This document shows positions 1 through 10,998 of a DNA stretch of 64,000 bases, in pieces. Every line of letters begins with the position of its first letter. Position 1 is the first letter of the stretch. Origin of the DNA: Anoplolepis gracilipes (taxonomy: Eukaryota; Arthropoda; Insecta; Hymenoptera; Formicidae); the NCBI RefSeq assembly GCF_047496725.1, contig NC_132976.1, forward strand, positions 5,664,501-5,728,500. Direction: 5' to 3'. Made by a program: the position numbers and the translations under genes. The notes below the pieces were generated by a model. It had not been told where the DNA came from, did not search any database, and was given only the letters and a program-made list of their open reading frames with translations.

Positions 1-696
1 AAGTTAACGACTTTTTTTTCTCAATGTAGATATTGCAGTTATTGTAAACAATTACAATTCTGACTTTTATAACTTTATTTTTTCTCTCATTTCTTTCTTT
101 GTTATTTTATATCGTATATAACAAATATATAATAAATTTCTCTCTTTCATATATGCACATACACATGCAAATTTTTATTACTACGTCATAAAAAAAATTG
201 CAGAATTCGGTTATTCCAGTGCTATTTACGGATTAGGAGTTAAAGAGACCGAGGCACATTCTTACCGCGCGTTTCTCTCGATATAATCGTTCGTGTGGGG
301 GTGTTTACGAAGGGATGCCGCGGCGGGTGCAGCGCGCCACAGTCTCTCGCACTATTAAAAGCGTCCGGCGATGTGTATGCGTGTATGTACATATGTGTGC
401 ACAACGACCATTGAACCGCTCCCGTTATAAGTAAATTCGCGGGAACTACTAATGCCGGCGGCCATAAAAGTTAATCTTCGCCGTTCTTTCTCGCGCATGG
501 AGCTATCCTTCGCGTCCCTTCGTTCTCGTTCGTCCGAGTGGCGATGCGGAAAGCGAAATCCGTATTTCTTTCGGCGCTACCTCATCGCGACGCGGCAGGG
601 GGTGAATAGCGCGCGAGGGACAAAGACGAGGAAAGAGAGAAAGCGGGTAAAACGAAGCGGGTAAGCCAAGAGAGGGGTTGCGACGTTGTGTCTTAC
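1..696. other. Non-coding left edge, probable intron of the minus-strand gene
   Basis: No exon was recognised here. The first 230 bases are AT-rich; 240-660 is GC/CpG-richer. If the minus-strand exon at 697-796 is real, this is the start of its first intron, which runs off the left edge. The short open frames here lack splice signals or family resemblance. Confidence 0.4.
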
Positions 697-796
697 CTTT
701 TTCGTCTGTTTGGCAGTAACCCAACAGAGAGGCTGTTACTGCTAAGAACATTAGCAGTCCCATGTCGTTGAGGAACGCCAGCCTTTTCCTGTGCAT
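697..796 (-). CDS. First coding exon of an unidentified secreted or membrane protein (partial)
   Basis: Reading the minus strand, an ATG at 796 opens 33 codons plus one base, then meets a consensus donor GTAAGA (GT at plus positions 696-695). The peptide has a short basic start (MHRKR), then a hydrophobic core containing MGLLMFLAVTASLLGYC, then QTDEK, which is a typical signal peptide with a polar tail. A phase-1 intron directly after a signal peptide is common in genes for extracellular modular proteins such as immunoglobulin-superfamily proteins; that is family knowledge, not proof. A second ATG 11 codons in could also start translation. Without splicing the frame runs on to 503 but becomes basic and low-complexity, which supports the splice. 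Later exons are not visible, so no function is assigned. It could still be a chance ORF. Confidence 0.5.
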
Positions 797-1859
797 CTCT
801 TCTTTTATTCAACCAAACCCCGTTTCTGTCCGCCTCCTCCCGACAGGCTCCCCGCAGACTAGGTATCCACTCTCCACTCTTCCACTTCCGCGGGGCGAAA
901 CAGGCAGCACCGGTCTGACGAACGACCTCACGGACCGGCTCTTAAGGGATATCGATTTCACGTGACGGGGGTTACAAAATGCTATTTACGGGGCAAGAGC
1001 GGGCTAAGATTCGAACGTACTTTTCCCATCCATTTCTTGCTCGTACGTCTTCCCCGTCACGCACATCGTGGATTGCTTCTCTCTCACTCCACCGCGGGAC
1101 GTTCGATATCGCGACAAACGTATCACGATGGCGACGTTCGAATTGAGACACTCCTCCGCAGATGCCTATCGATCATAGATCGGTGCGTCCGTAGGGACGT
1201 TAAGGGCTGATTTAGTAGAAAAGTGTAAAACTGACGAGCGCGGCCACGAATGTAGTCGTCGTAGTGGTCCCCGTGTGCTGATGTATCTCCCAAGATGCGG
1301 CGCGAACGTTGCGAAACCTGGCATCTCGTTTTGCACGTATTTCCTTCCGTCGTTCTCGCGTTATGTCGCACCACCAACACCGATTCGGTCGAATCTGAAA
1401 GAATAGCGACGCACAGCTGCAAAACGTACGTGCAACGTGCAGATTTCTCGCGAAAACTCTGTACTCTGTATCCGCCGATGCTGCGCTTCGAGCTTTCGGG
1501 CACGTACACGCTCGCTGCAGAAAGCTCGCACTCAAAAGCTCGGGTCAAAGTGTTGAACACCGTGAGGCAGGTGCGATGCATCCTCAAAGCTTTTCACTCA
1601 AGCGCGCCCGTGCGTGACGAGAAAGACATTTAATTAAAAGATATTATTACATTAACGAAAAGAAATAGAATAATATATGTTAGTAACAATTAATGCGTAC
1701 ATATTATAAAGTACTATCTCGAATATTGATAGCTTATTTCTTATTTTCCATATATTCTCAATAAAATAATGAACAAAATGTTAAGCTTGAAAAAATATTG
1801 ATTGATGTTTATTAAAAATTTTCTCTATTAATACCAAGAAACTTGAGAAGTCTACGAAA

Positions 1860-1860
<1 letters not shown>

Positions 1861-1894
<34 letters not shown>
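1861..1894. repeat. (TG)n microsatellite
   Basis: Uninterrupted TG dinucleotide run of about 17 units in AT-rich non-coding DNA. Confidence 0.95.
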
Positions 1895-1897
<3 letters not shown>

Positions 1898-2917
1898 TGA
1901 TTCTCAAAATTTCCTCTGCAGTAGAGGCTAGAATTTCTTAGGATTAGTATAGGATATAATAAAAATTGGATGAGAGAAAAATTGGATGCTTTCCTTGTGG
2001 AATTTTCTCGTGACGCAAGTAGCGAGCAATTATTTTATATTTATTTTAGTAATGTAAATACGTGGGCGGTTATGAGAGCTCTTGCCGAAGTTTTTACCAA
2101 GAATTATTTTCAGGGTGAAAAAGCAGCAGCGTGCTGCGCGACACTATTGTTCGAAAATATCATAATCTCCGCGAAGCTGGCGCAAAAAGCAATAAACGTA
2201 AAGCTAATATTTTTTTATCAAAATATTTAGTTTGTGTAACACTAAAATTAATACACTTGAGGATAACTTAAAAAAATGTACGGAAACAAAGATATATCGA
2301 GGAAAAAAAAAAAAAAATATATATATATATAGTAAATCTCATTACTGCTGCATTTGAGATACCGCAGCTGCTTTCGGACATATTCATAATTTAGTTTGTA
2401 GAGCAAGAGCCAAATGCAGTGTATTCTGAATAATCCTGTCGATATAGTCACAGCGAAAGAGAAGCTCAATTTCAACTGATAAACTGTGTGCGCGCGAATC
2501 ATATACGAAAACGAATCTCGTGTACGTTCAGTCGCGCGCGGTCGCCGTCTAAAATAATTATTTCTCGTCGGAGGCGAGAGAGGCATCGCCACTCTCGTTC
2601 CCGCGACCACGAAAATTACCGTGGTCGAAATTAAAACCACTTGAATTCCCCACTGGCGTTCGCTCGCGTTTCACGATACGATACGGAAGACGATATTTTT
2701 CTCCGGCGCGAAAGCCCACTCGCATTCCAAATGCGCAAACGCGAATTTCCGCACGATAAGAAGTTTTTCACATAAGGTAAAAGAGGGACTTTTACACCAC
2801 GAATCTAAACATTTGAACAACCCTGCCAACCCGCAACTTGGCATTTTCCTTTCTTTCGTCCAGGCATTGGTTTACTTCGAGAATTTCTCGCGAGAAGAGA
2901 GAAAAAGAGGAACAGAG

Positions 2918-2919
<2 letters not shown>

Positions 2920-2976
<57 letters not shown>
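2920..2976. repeat. (GA)n microsatellite
   Basis: Nearly pure AG run of about 28 units. It gives artificial Arg-Glu or Ser-Leu repeat open frames on both strands. A CT-rich partner lies about 200 bases further on, so the two could pair in single-stranded form. Confidence 0.95.
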
Positions 2977-2977
<1 letters not shown>

Positions 2978-3179
2978 GGGTGTTTCGAGAGAACTTCTCC
3001 GCGTCTTGGCATCTGCGAATCTCATTTGCAGTGACCGACATTCAACACGGTCAACGATCCTCGAGTAACGGACGACGATGAAATAGAGAGACAGAAAAAA
3101 AAAGAAGAGCCAGAAGTACAAGACGAGAGCAAAAAGGCAGCCGACACGCTCGACATGCACACGGGCCATATTTTTCGCT

Positions 3180-3191
3180 CTCTCTTTATCT

Positions 3192-3222
<31 letters not shown>

Positions 3223-3233
3223 ATTCTCTCTCT
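3180..3233. repeat. (CT)n microsatellite, interrupted
   Basis: CT-rich run with CCCT interruptions, complementary in sense to the GA run at 2920-2976. Confidence 0.9.
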
Positions 3234-3775
3234 TTCCACTCCTCTTCGTCCTCTCTACATCGTCGATCGTCTCGACGCAACACTCTACATCGCGGAAAAA
3301 AAAGCGCGCACACCGGTTGTTTCTATTCGGCAAGCATTGAATCGAGCGCAAAACAAACCATCCTCGTCCCGATTGCAACCCCTATTTCCAGCCACCGCAC
3401 CGAACGAGACTTCCAACGCTCGTTTATAAGGCAACCCGCTGAAATTCGCTCTTGCGAAACGCACCGAAATAGCGAGCTGTACGGTTTATTCGAAAGATAC
3501 ACGCTCCGAACCCGTGTCGTTTTATCGGATCGAGCTTCCTCTCCATATATCTGTACGACATCGTTTTTTTTTCTTTTTCTCACCATTCGTTCCCACGGTT
3601 GGCCGCGCACGGAATCGCCGTGTGATGGTAATGGTTTTACCGAGTCTAATTGTCACCGAGAAGAAAGAGGTTGCGCATCCACATGAAATTCACGGAAACG
3701 ATACCTTCGTCCTTATCGATGTCAACGTACATATGTGTATATATCCGTCAACGTATACATATATGTATATGCCAC

Positions 3776-3778
<3 letters not shown>

Positions 3779-3831
<53 letters not shown>
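3779..3831. repeat. (TA)n microsatellite
   Basis: Pure TA run of about 26 units, flanked by related TATACATATATG-type sequence. Confidence 0.95.
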
Positions 3832-3836
<5 letters not shown>

Positions 3837-4896
3837 CGCGCGGACAAATATAGGACTCGCGTAGAAAGCCACTTAATCTCACGGCGGATTTACGTGAAAT
3901 AATCGGGGGAAGAAGATACATGTCGGTAATTTCCTGGACTTCTCTACTCTGCGTCGGCGGCCGATTAAATGGGCTTTTTAGATTATCATGGTAGAACGGA
4001 TGATGTTTTTACTATACTTCCGGTTTTTACGTAGCGTTAAAGAGGGTAACAGCGAGAAGAACCCATCACAACGATGTGTAATATTTCCGTCCGTAATAGA
4101 AATACAAATACACATATATAAGAATACATACATATATATACATATTTAACGCGTTTTTGGAGTATATTTCGGTGTGATTATTCCGTATATACATAGCAAA
4201 TATTTAGCAACGTTTAGACAAAATTTCATGAAAAAAAAATCGAATTGTCCCTCTCTCTCTCTCTTTTGTGAAAAAAAAGAAATATATTTAATAAAGAAAA
4301 AAGAGAGGTGTTTGCATTAGAGACATAAAATTATTGATGTCAATAATGCTCTGCGATTAAAGATACAGATACCGCGACTTTTTCATCTTACGATCGCTAG
4401 AGAGAAAAGGTTCAACCCTCAACGAATAATGTGTCATGTATATACTTTTGATACAACTTCGAGATTGATTACACGTGATCGGTCATCGCCCACAATCGAT
4501 ATCGAAAACCTGGATTGAAAGAGAATGCCATTTCTAAATTTAAAAAAAGAAAATATGATTTACGTGTGGCTAAAAAAGATTTATCTGTCATCAAAATTCA
4601 ATATCGTATAAGTTTTTTTTTAACAGTTTCAATAATCCGGAAAAATAATATTTCATCTCGAGCTTTTTCTCCCTAGTTATCCTACTTTGATCTCCGAGAC
4701 GGCTTTTAATTTTCCTATTCGCGAAACGAACGATGCGATATGTTTTGACATTTTACCGCCGGGTTTTGTAGCCGCGAGGCGGATAATCTTTTTATCTCAT
4801 CTCTCTTACTGTTACGTACCTCAGCAATCAGTACGAAACGTCGAGAATAGCGTAGCAGTAATACGATGCATCCTTTCAACGAAGCACGCGCGCAGT

Positions 4897-4936
4897 ACAC
4901 ACACACACACACATACACACACATACACACACATAC
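4897..4936. repeat. (CA)n microsatellite, interrupted
   Basis: CA run with regularly spaced CATA interruptions, giving His-Thr repeats in translation. Confidence 0.9.
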
Positions 4937-5427
4937 ATGTACGGTCGACCGATGTATCGCCAACAACCAACACCTATAGAACAAGCGCACGCGAATTTCG
5001 GTCAAGATGAGCAAGCAAGCGGCATCGAGCAAGTACGTCGAGCGTCAGCGAATCGGGTAGACACGAGTAGACGAGGACGACGAAGAGAAAAGGGGTAACG
5101 TAAGCGAAGGTGGCTAGAATTCGCGTTCGTGGACCGTGACCGCTCGTATAGCCTCCCAGTTGGCGAGAAAGCCGAGGACCCGTATAATGGCTCACGTAGG
5201 TGAACCCGTGCACGCGGCTGAAATTTAAACCACCACCACCACTGCCACCACCAACACCAGCAACCACTACTTACTCTACTACACACACTAGAGAACACTC
5301 ACCAGTGCAAGCATCCACACACTACTGCCGCCACTGCCACCGGCATATCACCACCCACCCTTCGCTGCGTGTAGAGAGAAAAAGAGAGCGAACGAGACGA
5401 ATAGAATGACAGGAACGAGAGGCGGAG

Positions 5428-6060
5428 TTGAGGGAGGCTAGCAACCCCCAGACCGGCATCGCCGTCCTTTCGTCACGGAATCCACGCAGCAGATCAGCCG
5501 CCCCGCGCGCATTTCGACAAAATTTGGCGAGTTCCTCTCGCAGCTTCCCTTCGCCGGACGAGGATCAGCGAGAACGCACACAGCTTTACGTGCGTCGCGC
5601 GTGCTGCGTGTACCAAAATGGTGAAGGTCGGCGCGGCGCTGCCCGGCTCGTTTTCACTCGCGGCTCGCGGAGGGAGATGAAGGAGAGAGAGAGAGAGAGA
5701 GAAAGAGAGAAAGATAGAGAGATAGAAAGAAAGATACAGAGGGGGAGTCGGGCGCTTTCAGCTTTTGGTCCAGACAGAGAGAACGCGAGACGGATAAAAA
5801 GAGATACGCGCGCAGAAACAGGAGACGAAGAGAGTGGAGAGAGGACCTCGTCGACGCTTCGACCGGGCGCTCCTCGGCCCTCCTCTGTCGCACGACGACT
5901 GAATCTTCGGGGTGGACTGGGGAGGCTGCGCGCAGGGTCGACCCCGCTCGTTCCTGCACCCCTGGCCTGTCTGTGCTTTGCTTGCCTATCGGCCAGTGGT
6001 GGCGGCGACGCGAACTACGGGACGGACAGGGATGCTGTTTTAGGATTTCTCTTTGCAACG
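5428..6060 (+). promoter_or_regulatory. Probable 5' leader of the plus-strand exon, purine-rich
   Basis: The frame of the exon at 6061-6180 stays open back to 5428 but only through a TTG. The first in-frame ATG is at 5677. 5680-5850 is dominated by GAGAGA-type purines, giving Arg-Glu-Lys repeats, and 5850-6010 is GC-rich. This composition suits an untranslated leader or proximal promoter better than a conserved protein. If translation starts at 5677, the product would have an extra 128-residue basic, low-complexity N-terminus. No TATA box or initiator could be fixed by eye. Confidence 0.4.
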
Positions 6061-6180
6061 ATGACGCGTTTAGAGATCCCCAATAGACAAACGATGATGA
6101 AGTTTGATGATAACGCTGTTATAAATATTAATAGCGCGGTATACGGGACGATAGACGGTTTGACGTGGAAGAATACCGAT
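6061..6180 (+). CDS. First coding exon of an unidentified gene (partial)
   Basis: ATG at 6061 has A at -3 and opens exactly 40 codons, followed by a strong donor (GAT/GTAAGC, GT at 6181-6182), phase 0. The peptide starts MTRLEIPNRQ and ends IDGLTWKNTD. It is compositionally normal, unlike the low-complexity sequence upstream in the same frame, which is why 6061 is preferred over the in-frame ATG at 5677. Another ATG pair lies at codons 12-13. No signal peptide or membrane segment is seen and no family was recognised. Later exons should lie downstream on the plus strand, perhaps beyond the window; none was identified. A link to the NCKX gene is possible only as alternative splicing, and nothing seen supports it. 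Confidence 0.45.
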
Positions 6181-6365
6181 GTAAGCGCGTCCCGTGCTTG
6201 TCCCGTTACTGTTGTTCGTAATTAATTAGGCACTTTGTCGCAAATGATTAAGGTTCTTTGATTATCAAATAAGTTTACGTTTTGTAACGTTCCTCGACAT
6301 TAACAAGTTAATTGAATTTGATAAATAATTGATAATACCAATCTTTAATCATAATTATTCATGCT

Positions 6366-6367
<2 letters not shown>

Positions 6368-6405
<38 letters not shown>
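6368..6405. repeat. (TA)n microsatellite
   Basis: Pure TA run of about 19 units about 190 bases after the donor at 6181. Confidence 0.95.
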
Positions 6406-6409
<4 letters not shown>

Positions 6410-6792
6410 TGATGATATATGTATACATGTTTTAAGTAACAATCGTGATACTAACGTTTAGAGAGGGAAATACTTTTATTTACATAGTTGAATCTTTTTG
6501 ATCTATGTATTTGTTCATCAAACAAGAATTGCGAAATCAAGAGCGGGCAAAACTGCTGTTGACTGTGTAGAGTACTTTTTGATCAAAAATATCGAGTTCT
6601 GACTGACAAATAAATTAAATGTGAGCATTAATTTAATTAAAATAAGAAGATAAAAATGATTAAAATGTAACTATACATTTTATTGCGTTAATTATTTTTT
6701 ATTCAAATAACAAATTAATTTTTGTATTTTTTTTTATAATAACGTATGTGCCTCTGTTTCGTAAACAAATAATAATAGATTGCGTACCGCAT

Positions 6793-7033
6793 ATTAAGAT
6801 ATATTTAGAAAGGCAAAATTTCATCTTAATGGACATAATATTTAACGAATTATAATAATATACATTATAAATAAATTATATATTTTACATCAATAAAATT
6901 TTACCGATATTAAGATATTTAAAAAGATAAAATTTTATCTTAATTACATTATATATAATAGATGGACATAATATTTAACTAATTATAATAACATAAAATT
7001 ATATATTTTACATTAATAAAATTTTATTGATAT
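6793..7033 (+). repeat. Tandem duplication, two units of about 116-124 bp
   Basis: Unit 1 (6793-6908) and unit 2 (6909-about 7033) both begin ATTAAGATAT. They share GGACATAATATTTAAC, then TATATTTTACAT and AATAAAATTTTA in the same order. Unit 2 has a short insertion (ACATTATATATAATAGAT) before the GGACATAATA block. Divergence is moderate, so the duplication is not recent. Confidence 0.85.
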
Positions 7034-7399
7034 GCCCTTCAGTAAAATATTAGTTCATCGTAAATATCATCGAGCATAGCTACATATTCTGATATAATAT
7101 TACCCTGGATATAATTAGATTTGCATTTGGCGTAGGTAGCTAGCTTGTTTATTCCAGGAGTAATAATAACTGCACGCGCTGACCGAGTGCATATAATAAT
7201 GGATACAGATACTAGCTTTTGTCGCTGCTTACTACAGATGTACTTGATAAAGACAAGATAATATTAATAAATGATACATATAATACTATTATACATATAA
7301 TATTATCGAACAATGTAACTTCTGTCATTATTGAATAATTACATACACGAATCGAAGGAAGCAGAAAATTGGAAATTTAACAATACACGTAACAATAGC

Positions 7400-7552
7400 A
7401 GTTGCTGATTATTTTGAGCAAAGATGGTTTAATTTTAATCATTCGCTAAATTTTTATTGTCTAATATTGGGTAAAAGCAATCTTACTGATTATTTTTAGC
7501 GAAGATAATTTACTTTTAATCATTCGCTAGATTTTTATTGTTTAATATTGGA
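7400..7552 (+). repeat. Tandem duplication, period 81 bp
   Basis: Copies starting at 7407 and 7488 share GATTATTTT, then AGCAAAGAT or AGCGAAGAT, then TTTTAATCATTCGCTA and TAATATTGG. About 65 bp of each 81-bp period is clearly conserved. The region is non-coding. Confidence 0.85.
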
Positions 7553-9164
7553 TTACCGCGTTAATAATTTACTCGAATATTATTTTCGATTTAGCTAATT
7601 TATTCAAGTGACACGATACAATTATATACAATTCTTTTTATATGAGTTTCCAAAGATGCGATCGCATATTTTATGTAAAACAAAACGTCTCCTTTCTCTC
7701 GATAAAATTCGCCTCCAGATTACTGAGTAGCTAAAATTTCACCACACTTGTTAAAAATTATTCGACGAGCTGCTATAGTTTGAAAAATGGTTACAAATAT
7801 CAGAAATAAGAGGCAGAGAGCATCCGTATTTAAGATCTAAGTAATGGCGATTTAAGGATACGATATTACATTGACATAACTTTCTATTGTCCGCTGAGAG
7901 TACAGAATTGCGAAGAGAATAACTGAAATGCGATTAAACTATATACATCGCTTGTTCCAGTAAGCTTAAACTCTTGTATATGACGCATATGTGAAACTTT
8001 CCCTTTAAACATGCAGTTTAGTAAAAGCGATTTTGCAAATTATTAGTTAAACACAATGTTTCTGTTTTCAATTGTTATTAACTACTCAGCAGTACTACTG
8101 CACTATTTCAGTTGCAATCTTTAATTATGATCGTGATAAGTTTAATGAAGTCGGATACATTTGCAATGTAACGAGCGCACTGTTCTTCTGCTGTCCCTGT
8201 CTCCATGTTTTTACCATCAATAAAGTTTAACAGCAAAATTCGCCAAAGTCAAGCGATATGGTCCCTCGAGCGTTTTGCTAGCATAATGGCAATTTAAACA
8301 TCTCGAGAGTGAGTCGGTGGGCTTACCTGCCCTTTTTCGGAGTGCGGTGAACTTTTATAAAACGTGAGCCGCGAGGAAGATGACGCTTACCCGCATCCTC
8401 AAGAGGGCTATTTTCGTTTTCCCTGGGCGTTTATCGTACACGTGCGACAATTTCAAGCAAATTGTTTGTAGCAAAGCTTCTATGAAAACTGAAACGAACG
8501 TATTAGCTCGCAAAGGGAGTCTATCTGCTTTGGTTTGCGGATGTGCGGACATCAAAGTTCAGAAATTTACATTTGCATCCATAGGTAGACATCACGCGCA
8601 AATACGTTCTCCCAATCGATTAAATATTCAGCTTCTTTTCAAGTCTCTTACAAAACAGCATTGAAATTGTGTTTTATTAAATGTTTCTCTTTGCGTTTTA
8701 ATCTTTGATATGTATATAATACGCACGCGTTTATGTAATACTGTGATTTTCGAACATATTAGTGAGATCTATTAAACGTGTTGGCGGTAAAATGGTATCG
8801 GTCTGCATAATTAACACCTCGTTTATGGGATAAAATTATCCGTAAATATTTACTAGTTTCAGATCCATTCTGGTTTTCGTTAAATTCATGGCACGTGAAA
8901 TTAATTATGCGTTCCGGCGTCATTCTATAGGCAGAGATAAAGTCACATGTGGACAATAATAGACTAATAATAATAATTCGCACGTTTTGATTCAAAATTG
9001 TCATGAGGTTACACAAGTGCGGACTTTAAAGTAGAACGCTTGTGATATCCCATTGGAGGATACGACAAGGTGATCTATTTTGTGAGCCCTTTGTGCGCCC
9101 GAAACTGCTTCTTTGCCGTCTGGCCGACGGAGCAGACAATATTTTCTTTTTCTCTCCGTCTCAC

Positions 9165-10045
9165 AAATTTACTCCGCCCCGGGGAAATGTTGCAGAAACA
9201 TAACTAGAACGAAATAACATGCGATGTATCTACAGAAAGAATATGCAATGAAATTACAAGAAAAGGGCTTTTAACAACTATTCTTTGTCCACGACTCAGA
9301 GAGACGCGACGACGAAACTTTCTCTTATCCTTTATGTTTTTCGTCGTCAAAGTTTCCGATTTCATCCTAAGTATGTGCCAATTATTCGGTCGATACGACG
9401 TTATTGGCGACGCGACCGTTGTTTCTCTTTCTCATACAAATTTACATGTCCTCGGGGAAATGTCGAAGGAGCACGAGGCGAGAGATAAAATGGTATAGCA
9501 GCAAGAGTCGAACTACGCGAAGTGGAAGTCGCATAAAAATTATTTATACGATTCTCACACGAGAGGATTCTCGCGCGCGCGACCTTTTCCGCACGACTCA
9601 ATCTTCAGCGAATAGCCGAAGAGCTGGAAATAGCCGAAGCGTCGATCGATTAATCGACTATTCTATGCAGGAATTAATAAGATTTGTAGTGTGCCTCGAA
9701 TCGCGCCGCGATTTCGACAAGAATACGTAATGGCTCGCTTCAGCCGACCCTTTGCCGACGATTCTCCGCTTCCGAAGAACGCATGCGAAGCGTTTTCCAC
9801 ATCTTCCCAAATTCCGAAATTTACTTTACCTCGGGGAAACGTTGGCGCGATATGAGCAGGGCGCTATAAAACGTTATGCTGAAGGGATACGTTCGTTGGG
9901 AAATTATCGGCAACTCAGCCAGGTCCTTAACTCTCGGATCTCGCACCCCGAAGTACTTTTAAAACCTTCGCCGGTTTAAATCTATCGATTCCGCGGACAA
10001 TATTTCCTTCCTCGGGCGAATATTTACTTCGCCCCGGGGATACGT
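9165..10045 (+). repeat. Four dispersed copies of a 26-bp GC-centred motif
   Basis: Copies lie at 9165-9190, 9438-9463, 9817-9842 and 10019-10045, same strand, with start spacings of 273, 379 and 202 bp. Each is AAATTTAC (copy 4 has AATATTTAC), then five or so variable bases, then CCYCGGGGAAAYGT (copy 4: CCCCGGGGATACGT). Flanking similarity is weak: copies 1 and 4 both have GACAATATTT upstream, and several have GCCGACG. The surrounding kilobase is GC-richer than its neighbours. This could be a decayed minisatellite, a remnant of an interspersed repeat, or a cluster of protein-binding sites. Open frames across it show no domains. Confidence 0.7.
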
Positions 10046-10234
10046 CGGGGCTGTAAATCGGAGTGTAACGACACGGAGGATATGTGCGCGCAATAAAGTT
10101 AGACCGCGAATTGATGCGCCAGCGAGTGCAAACGTAGTGTCCTTTGTCCTTCGCGACAACATGCTATATCGATACTTAAAGAAAGGTACATTCCTTCTAT
10201 CTCTCTTTCTCTCTTTCACTATTCTTTCTTGTTA

Positions 10235-10235
10235 T

Positions 10236-10259
<24 letters not shown>
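10235..10259. repeat. (TA)n microsatellite followed by a T run
   Basis: Short TA run ending in a run of about 12 T. Confidence 0.9.
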
Positions 10260-10267
<8 letters not shown>

Positions 10268-10953
10268 TTTTAATATGAAGCTAAATTTTAATTTATTGTG
10301 TTTGTGTTCTCGATTATACACACACACATATATATATGTATATAATCGAAGACACACGATGTATATATTGCCTTTATATTCAAATTATTTCTTCTTATTT
10401 TATTGGCGGATTGTCATAAAATATATGCTAATCGAAAAGTGATTTACGACAAAGAGACAAAACATTTCGGCATCATGAATTATTACTATGTGCTTTACGA
10501 TAAAAGGAAATTCGCGAGGTCATGTCAAAATCTTACTGTAAAATCATATCTTTAAAATGGTTCACATAACCACGAGCTATACATATATGGAGAATATTTT
10601 TAAGAGATTCGTATATAATATAATCTTACACACATATATATTATAATATCTCCATTGATGTATACATATATACGTATATGTATATTTTAGCACCTATCAA
10701 ATTCTAAGAATCGCTAATTTTTTTTATAATTTTACATCTGAAATATCCAAATATATCCTATATGAAAATTTAATTTAATATATTATTAAAATCATTTAAT
10801 GTAATATATTTATTAGAACATCTATTAATATTTATATATTGCATGTGTGCTGTGTTATGAAAAAAATTGAGAGATATTTTTGAATTTTCAGAATAATCTC
10901 CATATAACTCCGCAAACTTCCATTATTTCATTCCATTAGCCAGCTATTTCCAA

Positions 10954-10998
10954 ATCTGAAAAAAAAGGATACGAGGAACGTATCCTTTTTTTTCAGAT
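10954..10998. repeat. Perfect 20-bp inverted repeat (hairpin)
   Basis: Left arm 10954-10973 is ATCTGAAAAAAAAGGATACG. The right arm 10979-10998 is its exact reverse complement, separated by a 5-base loop. The perfect match over 20 bp with eight A facing eight T suggests a recent palindrome or foldback insertion. Flanks do not show a clear target duplication. Confidence 0.9.

Larger units (their letters stand above)
797..5676. other. Region between two divergent first exons; microsatellite-rich, promoter-bearing
   Basis: No convincing coding exon was found. About 800-1600 is GC/CpG-rich and lies directly upstream of the minus-strand signal-peptide exon, so it is the likely place for that promoter and leader. 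1640-2240 and 3900-4700 are AT-rich. Dinucleotide arrays are listed separately. About 5000-5420 is GC-rich with CAC-type triplet runs (5228-5280) and leads into the leader of the plus-strand exon at 5.4-6.18 kb. Open frames such as 2248-2640 minus and 1123-1587 minus start at non-ATG codons or show no domain. Confidence 0.4.
6181..9164. other. AT-rich non-coding stretch
   Basis: No supported exon. It holds a TA array (6368-6405) and two local tandem duplications (6793-7033 and 7407-7552), listed separately. The rest is unique AT-rich sequence, probably intron of the gene starting at 6061, or intergenic. The overlapping frames at 8355-8664 show no recognisable domain. Confidence 0.4.

Noticed and set aside
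1123..1633. Overlapping 107-154 codon frames in the left GC-rich island
   Set aside because: Frames on both strands with no domain and no splice support; expected from CpG-rich DNA.
5428..5676. N-terminal part of a 265-codon frame
   Set aside because: Starts at TTG; no ATG until 5677; no recognisable protein.
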